Assembly: GCA_027625915.1 (NCBI GenBank)
Contig: JANTQA010000042.1
Coordinates: 6,522,001 to 6,586,000, forward strand
Origin: Anaeramoeba flamelloides
Lineage: Eukaryota; Metamonada; Anaeramoebidae
Direction: 5' to 3'
DNA length: 64,000 nt
In this document: piece by piece, positions 54,101 through 64,000 of the stretch
Numbering within the stretch: the stretch's first letter is position 1
How the letters are laid out: every line of letters begins with the position of its first letter
Notes under the pieces: generated by a model
Databases searched by the model: none
Seen by the model: only the letters and a program-made list of their open reading frames with translations
What the model was told of the DNA's origin: nothing
Program-made: the position numbers and the translations under genes

Positions 54101-56832
54101 AACAAAAACTAGAATTATGGAAAGGATAGGCATTCTACTATACCCCCACCACGTTCTACAAAAATCCAACAGCGTTTGTGTTAAAAAGAGTTTATTATGC
54201 TTTTAATATTGATATGCAAATCTATTGTTCAAATAAATTCCTTGAAAAGACAATTAACTAATATATTAAAACGCTTAAATTCCATATCATCCAAAAGTGA
54301 ATTGTTCCAATAAACCATTTAAAATAACAAAAAAAGATGACAATGCTTTTAACATTAATCAATTTTTTAATCTTTAAATTAACTTTACTTTCTTCTTTAA
54401 TTTTTTTTTTTTTTTTTATCTTTATTCCTTATTTATTTATTCTCCTGATATAAAAGATTTTTAAATTAGAAAATTTAACGAGGATTTCATTAGATCATAA
54501 TTGTTTAACTTATTTACCATCGGAAATAGGATTTTTGCCTTCTTTATTGGAATTAGAATTATCTTATAATAATTTAACCTTTCTACCAGAAACAATTGGC
54601 AATCTAACTAGTTTGCAAATATTCCAAATCAATAATAATAAGTTAGGTATATTGCCATCTTCTATCGGATCTCTTATTTCTCTGAGGGTATTATTATTAA
54701 ATAATAATTATTTATTTTCTTTGCCACCAACAATTGGTAAATTAATTCATTTAAATATTTTAAGATTAGACAACAATGAATTACAAACGATACCAAAAGA
54801 AATTGGCGGTTGTGTCTCTCTAGTCGAAATAAATTTAAATAACAACCCCTCAATAATTCTTCCTTCAACAATTGGAAATTTAAAACTATTGGAAAAATTT
54901 CTTGTTTCGCGAAATGCTATTGAATCTTTACTTTTTAAAATTGGTTCAAGCATCCATTTAGCACAATTGTATCCCTCAATTCAGCAAAAAAAATATATTG
55001 AATTTGAATTATTCAAAAAGGAAATGAAAATGAAGAGAGAAAGAGAAAGACAAGTAATTAAGGAAAATAAAAAACGTAAAGAAAAAAAGGAATTCACAAT
55101 AAATGAAAAGAAATATTCAAAAGTAAACAACGAAAATGGATATAATGAACTTATAAATAATAATAATAATTTCAATTATAATAATAATAATAATAATAAC
55201 CTTAATCATAGCAATCACAATAACAAGAAAAACGAAAATAATAATAATAATAATTTAGATTTGTTATTAAATGATTTTTCTCTGTCTAATTTGTTAAATC
55301 AAAATAATATTGAAAATATTAATTATCATAATAACAATAATTTAAATTTTTTTAATAATCAATTTAAGGAAAATAATTTTTTTAATAATAATTTTAATAA
55401 AAATAATAATGGCAATGATGATAATGAATTAAATAATTTAATTTTTTCAGTGAAAAAATTATTAATAGATCCAATACCCATGAAAAAACCAAATCGTAGC
55501 AATAACAATAATAATACAATTAATATTGATAATTTAGAAAAACTTTTATCTGATATAGGTATTGGAATTAGAAATAATGATAATGAAAATGATAATAATA
55601 TTTTTGAAGACTATAATAATTATTCTTCTTCTTCTTCTTCTTCTTTTTCTTCTTCTTCTTCGACTTCTGATTCTTCTTCATCTGAAGAGGGGGGTGATGG
55701 AAATTACAATGAAGACATCAACTGCTACAACTATGGTTATAATGATGAAGATGATCAATATGGAAAAAAATATTTCAAAAATAATGAAATAGATCCAGAA
55801 TTAAAAAAATTAATTCAACAAATTAAAAAAGAAAATTTAAATTATACCAAAGAAATAAAACAAATAAGTTTTGAAAAAGAAAAATTAGAAATTGAAAAGC
55901 ACATGATTGAAGAAGATCTGTATAGTTTGAATATGCAAACTAATATAACAATAGGAAAAAACCATGAGATTTATGAAAAAATGATCGAAATGGAAATGAT
56001 GAAACAAGCAGCTAAGCAACCACATAACGAAATTGAAAATGACGAAATTAAAGATCTTGAAAAAATTGGTAGTGGCGCATTTGGAACGGTATGGAAATCC
56101 ATTTGGAGATGGAAAAAAATTGCTGTGAAGAGAATCAAATCGGAATATGTCCAAGGAAAGCATTTAGAAGAGTTTAAAAGGGAAGTTTTAGTATTAAGCC
56201 GAACAAGGCACCCAAACATTGTCTTGTTTATGGGCGCATCTACCCTACCCCCAAATATTTTTTTGGTTACAGAGTATTGTAAAGAGGGATCTTTATACGA
56301 TTGTTTAAAAAATTCCAAATTTGTGGATACAATGAACGAAAAGTTGAAAATTGCAAAGGATATCGCATATGGGATGAACTACTTGCATTCCACAAAGCCC
56401 AAAATGATCATTCATAGAGACTTAAAGCCTTCAAATATATTAATAGATAATGCAGGCTCCGCAAAGGTTGCGGATTTTGGCCTGTCTAGAATCAAAGAAG
56501 AAACAATCAATTTAACAGCCTTTAGAGGCACGCCTAGTTACATGGCCCCGGAAATGCTCAGAAACGAAAATTATAACGAAAAGGTAGATGTGTATTCCTA
56601 TGCTATAATATTATGGCAATTGTATACAAAGCAATTCCCCTATTTGGGAATGAAAGACCCAATACAAATCGCGTTACATGTCAGTTATAAAAATTTGCGA
56701 CCTCCAATATCTTTAATTAAGCATAAGCAGTGGGAAGAATTAATCAAAATATGCTGGGATGATGATAAATCAATAAGACCTTCTTTTAAACAAATTTTGA
56801 AAATTTTAAATAAATTCCCAAATTATAACTAA
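51184..56832 (+). CDS. LRR-TKL protein kinase, 995 aa, two exons
   Basis: Exon 1 51184-51795 (ATG), exon 2 54457-56832 (TAA), joined across a 2.66 kb intron (GTTTGTTG...ATAAAAG, phase 0). Residues about 33-380 form 15 leucine-rich repeats of exactly 23 residues (type LxxLxLxxNxLxxLPxxIGxLx). The join falls inside repeat 8 and restores the 23-residue period (NKINSISEQ + IFKLENL). Next come a basic K/R helix, long Asn tracts, a Ser tract, an acidic patch and a short coiled coil (about residues 650-700). A tyrosine-kinase-like (TKL) Ser/Thr kinase fills about 733-990: GSGAFGTV loop, IAVKRI lysine, HRDLKPSN catalytic loop, DFGLSR, GTPSYMAPE. All key catalytic residues are present, so it should be active. 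No signal peptide or membrane segment, so a cytosolic LRR-kinase, as expanded in amoeboid protists. The ligand or substrate is unknown. Confidence 0.93.
53026..53070. repeat. five tandem copies of a 9 bp unit (ATCACAGAA)
   Basis: Perfect direct repeats of ATCACAGAA inside the LRR-kinase intron, embedded in a dispersed repeat shared with 44900-45250. Minisatellite; also a loose match, 'GATCACAGAAAC', at 19917. Confidence 0.95.
53268..53806. mobile_element. R1 repeat, inverted copy in the LRR-kinase intron
   Basis: Starts TTTCTGTCAAAGG and ends around 'CACCGTTGTCTGGG'; inside, 'TAGAATAACACTTTTTTACC' is the inverse of the TTATTCTAA segment of R1, and 'AACCCTTTATACACATGT' that of the left end. 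Diverged and reversed relative to 26951-27641. Confidence 0.65.
53840..54130. repeat. worn hairpin array 9
   Basis: 'TAGAGTGTCCTATAGTG' resembles the linker. A-like arms follow ('GTTAATTTAAAAGAATCG', 'AATTCTTTTGAATTAC', 'ATTCTTTTGAATTCTGAAAA'). Palindromes are no longer exact. Confidence 0.45.
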
Positions 56833-56982
56833 GTGCATAAAGTTTTTGAAAAGGATGAAAAACAAAGAAGAAGAAGCCCCATTAGAAGATATTTTTTATT
56901 AGTATTAATTTTGAAAGTATATTTTTTTCTTGACTCCTAGATTTTTATTTCATTTTTATTGTGTTTATTTTTTTTTACTTTC

Positions 56983-57030
56983 CTTTCCTTTCCTTTCCTT
57001 TCCTTTGTTTGGTTTTCCTTTCCTTACCTT
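56983..57030. repeat. (TTTCC)n pentamer microsatellite
   Basis: Five or so tandem TTTCC units, then degenerate copies, about 150 bp after the LRR-kinase stop codon. Confidence 0.9.
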
Positions 57031-58947
57031 TCCTAACTTTTTCTTCTATTTTTTAAACGAAAAAAATTTTAAATTTTGTTTTAAAAAAAATTATTTGAAA
57101 TTATTTTAATAAATATTTTTTTAGATTAGATATTATTTTTAATTCAAAGTCATAATTGATCTAATTTCAAATTTTTTTTTATATATCTATAACTAGGAAT
57201 TTACAATTGTTAAAGATTTTATTTCATTCAATTAATAAATTTTATTTGATAAGATTATTATAATGACAATTTATTGGGATATTTTATTTTGAAAATACTT
57301 TTATTCTTATAAATAAGAAAATTTAAAAAAAAAAAAAAGATTTATTCTTCAAATATTTAAAGTGATAACTTATTTTTTATATTTAATTAACTGAACGTGA
57401 ATTAAAAACTATAAACTTATTCTTTCATGATAATTCGGAACAGATTGGAGATTTAAATAAGTTTTTAATTTTTTGTTTGTTTTTTTCAGAAATTTACACC
57501 ATTTGATTTAACTTCGAGTAGTTTGATTGGTTTGTAAATAATTACCTAATAATCTGGTGTTATTGCAAAAAGATTTTATATTAACTTTATGAAAGTTTAT
57601 CAAGTAAAATTTTGTTTAAGATTTCTGTTACAAGAAAAGAATCCTTCCGGTACCAATATATATATATCCACTAGCGTACTGTATTAAATTAAATTATATC
57701 AAGTTAATAATAAAAGATTTAAAACAATACTGTAGTAAATAGAAAGTTTTTTTATTTATCTTTAATCTATATTTTCATTATAATAAAAAAAACAATATAG
57801 AAAAAAGCTAAAGTCGTTATATTGTTTTATTTTTAAAAAAAAATTGGAAAAAGAAGTAATTCTGCATTTTGTAATAATTTTTTTTTAATTTTTTTTATTT
57901 TTATTATTAAATTTGAAATTTTAATATTATTCTTCAGATTCTATTGAAAAATATACTTTAATATTAATAATTTTAAAAATTATTTTGGAAATTTTATGAT
58001 AATCTTAATAAAAAAATATAATCTTGAAAAATTTTCATTTTTTTCAGACAAAATTTTAATAATTATTGGAACGAGAGAAAAATGAAATTTAATTTTTTTT
58101 AGGGTGGAATTCAAAGTTTAATATGAATTTTTTTAAAACTTCAATTCTAACAAAATAATTGTAAAAACACTTCTTAAATAATTTCATCTAGAATTTTTAA
58201 ATTAAATTAATAAAACTCCTTTACTAAATAAAAGTATTGATTTATTTTTAAAAAATTACCAAAGTTTATTTACAAATTAATTAGAAGAAAAAATTTTTCA
58301 AAAAATCAATCGAGGTTTTGATAAGAACCTTTATTATCAAAATATTAACATTTAATTATCTATGATAATTTAAAATTGTGATTTGTCAAACTCTATAATA
58401 AGAAATAATAAAATCTTTGTAATCTAAAAAAAATTGAAAAAATACAAATTGTCTAAAAGAAAATTATTTTTAAAAACCAACTTTAAAAAAATACTTTGAA
58501 TTTTACAAAGCTTTTCCCCTTTAAAAAAATTTCGGAAATATTTGAAAGGGTTTTTAAATTGACTCTAGTGTTTAAAGGTCTGAGAAACATACAGTATTAA
58601 TAAAATTTCTGGGTTATTTTCTCTCTTTGTAAATTTTTTTTTTTCCTTTCATTTTTTTTTTTCAAAAATATAATTCCAATGAATTTATTGATTGAACAAA
58701 CAATCATCCACGTCAACAAGGTGATAGTGTATATGTTTGTATATATATATATATATATCTTCTTACAAAAATGTATTTATTACCTGTACTGTATAAATAA
58801 CCTAAAATAAAAGAATGATTCTTATCCTTTGACTATTGATTAAAAAAATTTTTTTCAAAATTTTAATCCAGTTTTTTTTTAATTATTATTATTATCAAAG
58901 AAGTATAAAATACATGAAAATTTACTTTAATTTGGAATTGTTTTTAT

Positions 58948-58994
58948 ATACTTTAAATTTCGTTGAAAGTTTGTTCCATAAAAGTGTAACTGTC
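58948..58994. mobile_element. solo right half of an M1 MITE
   Basis: 'TTTAAATTTCGTTGAAAGTT' through 'TGTAACTGTCT' matches the right arm of M1; the left arm is missing. Confidence 0.6.
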
Positions 58995-59982
58995 TTTAAT
59001 TTTTATCTTAAATACTAAATTGTAGTTGAATGTTCTTTTTTCCTGGTATTTTATTGGTATATGCCCAATTGATTAACTTTTTCCCATTAATATTGTTAAA
59101 ATCAAATGATATTACTTTAAAAAATTCTCCTTTGAAGTTTCATTAGGAATCTAAATTTGTTCTTATAAAAGTTCGTTTTTAATTCACTTTGTAAACTATT
59201 TATGTTTCTTCATTTGATTTTAATAAAATATTTTCTGGTAGGAAATAAGAATTTTCTTTTATAAATCGGAAAATAACATTAAAGAAAACTAAATATTTCA
59301 AGTTATTGATATATTTCCCATTTATGATTGAAAAAAACAAAAGATCCACCTTAAATCAATTGAAAATAACGATTTTCAAAACAAATTTAAGCTCTTCCTA
59401 ATTGGATTACAAGATTAACTGTTAATTTAATAAGGTACTGATCCAAACAATAAATTAAATTATATCACATTTTTATTAAGTTATGAAATTTCAAGAAGAC
59501 ATCTCATTATTAAAGTAATTATTGCACTATGAAAGGAATTAAAAATTTAATTGCTCAATAGCAAACTACTTTTTGAAAACAATAGCTTGATAATTACATC
59601 AAAAAATACCAAAAATTGAAATCCTTTTGTTAATTGTAGGTTTGGTTGTTGTACGATAGTCCAAAAATCTTAAAAGTGATTATTCTTTTAAAAAATTCGT
59701 ATTAGAAAGCTGTTAGTTTTAACAAAACGAAAATGATGAAAAAAATGTAAAGTGAAAGAATTGAAACAATAAATGTTAATATTATTAATTATTTTTATTT
59801 GGAAATTATATTTTTGTATATTTTGTTTTAAAAAGGTCTATGTCTTGGATCATTAGTTTCATTAATATTTTTCTTGTGGAATAATTTTTTCGTTCAATTA
59901 TAAAATGTAATTGAAAATGTAAAGAAAGAAAAGGTCAAAAAAAAAAAAAAAAAAAAAGAAAAAAAATTAGATAATTAAGGGT

Positions 59983-60994
59983 TTAAAGGCAACCAAATTG
60001 TTTTAAGATTGGATCTAATTTTTCAAGTTCCTTTTTTTTATTTGCAAAGGCTTGTTCGACAATTTTCTTTCTAGCATTTTTTTGAAGAAAGTAGTTTTTT
60101 GCTCTTGCTTTTCTTTTCTTTTCAAGTTCTCCAACAAGCTCTGAGTGCTTCCAGCCAAATTCATGTGAGAGTCTTCCCAATTTTGTTGATTTTCTGAATG
60201 GCTTGACCTTCAAGACCTTAAGTGCTTCTGGTACAACAACTCTTTGTCTTTTGTCATAAGGGGCTGGGATCCCTTCAAATACCTTTAATCTCTTAAGTGC
60301 AGCAGTTCCTCTGAATGTTTTATGTGGAAGCATTCCTCGGACGGATTTCCAAAAGATTCTGGATGGTTCTCTGTAATGGAATGGACCATGGTTTGGTCTT
60401 ACACTTGTTCTTTTTCTTTTCCATTGGCAATATTTTTCTTTTTGGTTATTCAGAAAGTGTATTTTTGTGGTTGAGGAGAAATATTGATGAATGGAAATTT
60501 GTTAAGTGTTTTGAAAATTAAAAAAAAAAAAAAAAAAATTTTGTTAATTTTGTTTGTTGGGTGAGTAAGGAATTTTTGGAACAGTTTTGTTTTTTTGTCT
60601 TTTGTTTTTGTTGACTAAGATTGTTCAAAAGAAAAAAAAAAAAAAAAAAAAAAAATTAGAAAAGCAAAAAGTAAAATTATTAAAAAGAAAATCATTAAAA
60701 AGAAAATTTTTGAAAAAGGATATTCAGATGAGTGAGATTTGTTTTGATCATTCTTTGTCACTTTTCAAAAATTATTATTGTTTTACTTTAAGGATCTTTG
60801 GGAAAAAGTCAAAATAAAAAAAAGAAATATTAAAGAGCAAAAAATTTACCTCTTGTTCTTGACCAAGGTCCAACAATAATAATTTCTTCGCATCTAACTA
60901 CAACAACTCTATTTCCTGAAAGGAGTTGCTTTGCAATTACAGATGCAAGTCTTCCCATAATGTGCCCACTACCATCAATAATTGTTGTTGTCAT
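59983..60994 (-). CDS. RPL13A: 60S ribosomal protein uL13 (L13a)
   Basis: Exon 1 60994-60850 (ATG) and exon 2 60437-59983 (TAA), 199 aa, with a 412 bp intron (GTAAATTT...CAAAAAG, phase 1). uL13 is a structural protein of the large cytosolic ribosomal subunit. Family landmarks: IIDGSGHIMGRLASVIAKQL and VVVVRCEEI in exon 1, then GPFHYREPSRIFWKSVRGML, PHKTFRGTAALKRLKVFEG, IPAPYDKRQRVVVPEALKV and LGRLSHEFGWKH in exon 2, closing with a Lys-rich helix. With the chosen acceptor the join RTR-E-KYCQWKRKR has the same length as the human protein between VVVVRC and GPYHF. Length matches human RPL13A (203 aa). The intron carries long A and T runs and no gene. Confidence 0.96.
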
Positions 60995-62350
60995 CACAAA
61001 TATAAAAAAAAACAATCAAGTCTTATTAAAAAAAATGTAATTTGAAAAGTTTATTTTTATCAAGACAACCGTATGGTTTTAAAATAAGGTGGCTACCGAA
61101 TATTGGGGAGTAAAAGCTTTCTTTTTTAGATTATTTTAATCTTTGTATTGTAGCAAAAGCTAATTATCACTTTTTTTGTTTTTAATCTCGTATAGATTCT
61201 TCACAAAGACACATTAAGATATGAGAAGTTTTCAATTGGGTAATATTTCACAACTTATAAGATTGCCATTGTAGTAAGACTACTGTTATTTTCTAATTAA
61301 AAAAAATACATTTTATCCCAAAATATAAAAAAATTAAGAGATCCAATTAATGACTGATAAAAGTAAAATAAAATGATCAAAATTTTCATTCAGCATTTAA
61401 AAATAATCATTCCAAGAAATCGAATATATCATAAAAGTTCTGTAATTCTATTTGAGAAAATTAGTTATTTAAACTGATTTAGGAATTACAAATTTTGAAA
61501 TTTATAGACTTGGTAATAAAATAAATTGTTGTCAAAATGGGTTTCTGAAATCTAAAAGTTGAGAAAGAAAAGGCAAATATATTGGGAGAGTTTGACATTG
61601 TAAATGAGGTTTTAATCTTTAAGTTGTTACTTTTTTTAAATTTTATTTATATTTAACCTTCTCAAAATTTTTAAAAAAATGCAGTTTTTGTATGTAAAGA
61701 ATAATTAAAAAGAGAATTATAAGAACAAATTAATTAGTTTTTATTGAATTCTAAGAAAAGATAATTTTTTTTTTTAATTTATTATTTCAGGTGATTCACA
61801 ATTTTTAAAATTGAGTTTACATCCAAATAAAAAAGAAAACAAAAAAAAAACGAAAGGAAGATTAAATTCACAAATTAAATTATTTACTATTATTTTCCAA
61901 TTATAAAATGAAAATTTTTAGTTCACTTTCCAAAATATTTTTTTACTTTATAAGTTGAAGAAAATCACAAGATCTTTTCAACATCTTTTAGAAATGATAT
62001 TTTTTAGACAACAAATTAAACTTCCTTAGATAACCCGAAGACAAAATTTTTACTCTGCGAGATTGATTGTAACAGTTAGAAATAATATTCATTTTGGAAA
62101 TTGAAATAAAAATAATCATTTATTAATTGGGAAATGACAGTAATCTTGAAATAAAAGTCGTGGAAACACACTGAACCAAAATTTCCAAAAAAAAAAAAAA
62201 AGACTAAATAAAGAAGTGAATTCATTGTTAATTTTATTTTTTATTCTGAGAACAAGAACTACAAAAATTTTAAGAATAATCCATTCAAATCCAAAAATTG
62301 AACAAATTTTTAAATCAATTTCCAAAAAAATGATGTTCAAAGGGTTTATC
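60995..62350. other. 1.36 kb intergenic stretch
   Basis: Lies upstream of uL13 and downstream of Ubc13 (both minus). A partial M3-like repeat at about 61362-61550 ('AAAATTTTCATTCAGC'). No gene. Promoter signals for uL13 are probably in the first 200 bp but no motif stands out. Confidence 0.5.
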
Positions 62351-63702
62351 TTAATTTTCCATTGCATACATTCTAGTCCATTTTCTTGCAATTTCAAGTG
62401 CTTGGTTTTCATCATTAATCCACATATCAGCAACCTTAAGTTGTTTTTTAAAAAAATTAGTGAAAGGTTTGGTAAAAAAAGAAAAAAAAATTAATCAATT
62501 GAATTCACACAAAAATAAAAAAAAATTGTTTTTGTCTGAATGAACCAATAAATAAAGTCTAAAATAAAATCGGCTCCTTATTGGATCTCAAATGTATTTT
62601 ATGTGATTTTACTTTTGTTTTTTTTTGTTACTGTCTGTGGTTCAATTCAACAATTTTGGCTGAGGAAGAAAAAAAAAAAAAAAATATTTACTTGATTATC
62701 AAGTGGATCATCTGGATTTGGTGCAGACATAAGAGCTTGAATACTTAATAAAACGGTACTAATTTGGAGTGCAGGAGACCTTTTTGGTGATTTAAGTTAT
62801 CAGGTTTTTTGATGATAGAGAGTTTATTTGGGAAGAAAAAATGAAAAAAAAATGGGTCTGTTTAATAAAAATATCCTTTTTTATTTGATCAAAAAATTAA
62901 GGAGAAAATACAATTCATTCATTTTTAGTGATACACTGTTTCAGTTGAAAGACAAAAAAGAGTTTTTTTAATATTTTTTTCAATTCTTTTTTTTTTAAAA
63001 ATAAAGAAAGGGAAACAGAATTGTGGTAGTAGGTCCGAAAAGGGAGAAAAAATGTAAAAAAAGAAAAATTCAAGTAAAAACAAAAAAAAATTAGGAAAGC
63101 TCACCAATTTTTCTTAAGGATGTCAAGGCAAATTCTTCCAAGTTTGTCAACGTTTGGGTGATATATTTTTGTTAAAAACCTTTCATTAATATAAAAATAA
63201 AATAAAAAAATGTCGAAAAAAAATAAGAGCTTTGAAAAAATCGAAAGAATAAGAAAAGAATTTTAAAAAAAAATACAAACCTAACTTTTGGTGGATCCAT
63301 TGGGTACTCATCAGTCAAAAATAATTCTAACTTGAATGTACCACCTTTTTTGAAAGAATAAAGGAAAAAGAATTAAAGGGTTAAAGGGGTGTTATTTCAA
63401 AAAAAATAAAAAGTAAAAAAAAAAAACCAAGTGCATAATACAAACCTTCATAAGATGAAGAAGTAGGTCCAGCGATCATAATGTCGAAATAACGTGGGTT
63501 GCTTTTGTGTGGTACAGCAGAAATGCCTGGTGCTATTATTGCAAACAAATAAATAAAATAAAAAAATCAAGATCGTTTTGTACATTACAATGAAAAAAAG
63601 TTTGTTTTTTTGATGAAAAAGAAATTGAAAATTTTTTAAATTCTTACGAGGATCTGAAATGAGCTTTTTGGTTTCTTTAAGAATTCTTCTTGGGAGAGTC
63701 AT
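62351..63702 (-). CDS. UBC13: ubiquitin-conjugating enzyme E2 N (Ubc13), 150 aa
   Basis: Six exons: 63702-63648, 63532-63446, 63344-63281, 63179-63105, 62779-62692, 62434-62351; all GT-AG, phases 1, 1, 2, 2, 0; total 453 bp. Ubc13 pairs with an Mms2/Uev variant to build K63-linked ubiquitin chains in DNA-damage tolerance and signalling. Landmarks: [67 protein letters not shown] (HPN at 76-78, catalytic Cys86), [35 protein letters not shown], and WTRMYAM at the end. The SPA motif and Met63, used in E3 binding in the human protein, are kept. Human UBE2N has 152 aa. Introns of about 85-325 bp are T/A-rich. Very high conservation makes this the best splice-model control in the window. Confidence 0.97.
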
Positions 63703-64000
63703 TAGCGAATAATAAAAGGAAAAAAAAAAAAGAAAAAAATGTTTAATTTGAAGTAATGAAAAATTACAAGAGGGGATTGTACAATTCTTAAAAACAAACA
63801 AACCATCAAACAGTCAGTTTTTCGTCTTGACTATTTTCCAGATGTGGAAAAATTTTACTACATGGCAACAAGAATAGTAAAATCCATATAAACACTTTCA
63901 AGACTTTTTGGATTTTTCAAACCGAAAGTCAGCAAGATTTTAAGTCTCTGATATTCTTTCATATTTTTTCAATTAGAAATGCTTGACGAAAGTTTTTGGA
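63703..64000. other. right edge, no gene recognised
   Basis: The 298 bp upstream of the Ubc13 start codon. Contains 'CAGTCAGTTTTTCG', similar to the M1 end, but no matching inverse within the window. Likely holds the Ubc13 promoter. Confidence 0.4.

Larger units (their letters stand above)
51796..54456 (+). other. 2.66 kb intron of the LRR-kinase gene
   Basis: Contains a (TA)n run near 52438-52457, five 9-bp tandem repeats (53026-53070), an inverted R1 repeat (53268-53806) and worn hairpin-array sequence (53840-54130), then a polypyrimidine stretch ending ATAAAAG. Two ORFs at 52057-52356 and its antisense at 52077 read through A/T-rich DNA and are not supported. Confidence 0.88.
56833..59982. 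other. 3.1 kb gene-free interval
   Basis: Starts with the LRR-kinase 3' region; a TTTCC pentamer run lies at about 56983-57030. A half copy of the M1 MITE (58948-58994) is present, with TA runs near 57660 and 58740. No gene recognised on either strand. Confidence 0.5.

Overview
This window looks like nuclear DNA of a free-living or symbiotic protist with a very A+T-rich genome (judged by eye, not computed). Genes have GT-AG introns from about 40 bp to 3.6 kb. Proteins carry long N, K, E, S and RE/RD tracts, and non-coding DNA is full of A/T homopolymers. Gene content (Ars2/SERRATE, uL13, Ubc13, an ENTH protein, an acyl-protein thioesterase, an LRR-TKL kinase) is plainly eukaryotic. The LRR-TKL kinase and the low-complexity style fit amoeboid or metamonad protists such as Anaeramoeba, Entamoeba or Dictyostelium relatives, but the species cannot be fixed from the sequence alone. 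The ORF starts used here were re-chosen, because many long open frames begin inside exons.

Layout of genes. 3120-10410 (-): unidentified multi-exon gene of about 690 residues with a 3.6 kb intron. 16649-17950 (+): single-exon arginine-rich SR-like nuclear protein. 21194-23486 (+): Ars2/SERRATE orthologue with one intron and one apparent homopolymer frameshift. 29129-29850 (-) and 29914-30298 (+): two small divergent hypothetical genes. 35601-35936 (+): small helical hypothetical, next to a doubtful ORF at 35128. 41514-43481 (+): five-exon ENTH/epsin-like protein. 47083-47775 (-): acyl-protein thioesterase with a complete triad. 51184-56832 (+): 15-repeat LRR protein joined to a TKL kinase across a 2.66 kb intron. 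59983-60994 (-): ribosomal protein uL13. 62351-63702 (-): Ubc13/UBE2N with six exons. Every splice assignment was tested by reading phase and, where possible, by fit to the family.

The rest (roughly two thirds of the window) is a graveyard of non-autonomous mobile DNA: small MITEs with terminal inverted repeats in several families, long-arm foldback elements, LINE 3' remnants with a CxxC-type C-terminal domain, and one G+C-richer poly(A)-tailed SINE-like insert. Many are nested in each other or sit in the long introns.

The most unusual feature is a set of modular hairpin arrays. Two or three types of 70-90 bp palindrome (A: ends TTTTCCAGAATTCAAAAGAAT; B: ends CTAGGTTTTTTTTA and GAAATAAACCGAAAAT; C: ends TTGAGTTTTCTATTT) are joined by a recurring linker resembling AGTGCCGTCAAGTGCCTAG. 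They occur at nine or more places. Two copies of one host repeat (about 13.66 and 34.04 kb) show the same sites with and without them, which argues that the hairpins are or were mobile.

Functionally the recognisable genes are independent housekeeping or signalling genes (RNA processing: Ars2 and the SR-like protein; translation: uL13; ubiquitin K63 signalling: Ubc13; membrane traffic: ENTH; depalmitoylation: thioesterase; signalling: LRR-kinase). No operon-like or pathway clustering is apparent. No tRNA, rRNA, CRISPR or capsid/envelope-bearing element was seen.
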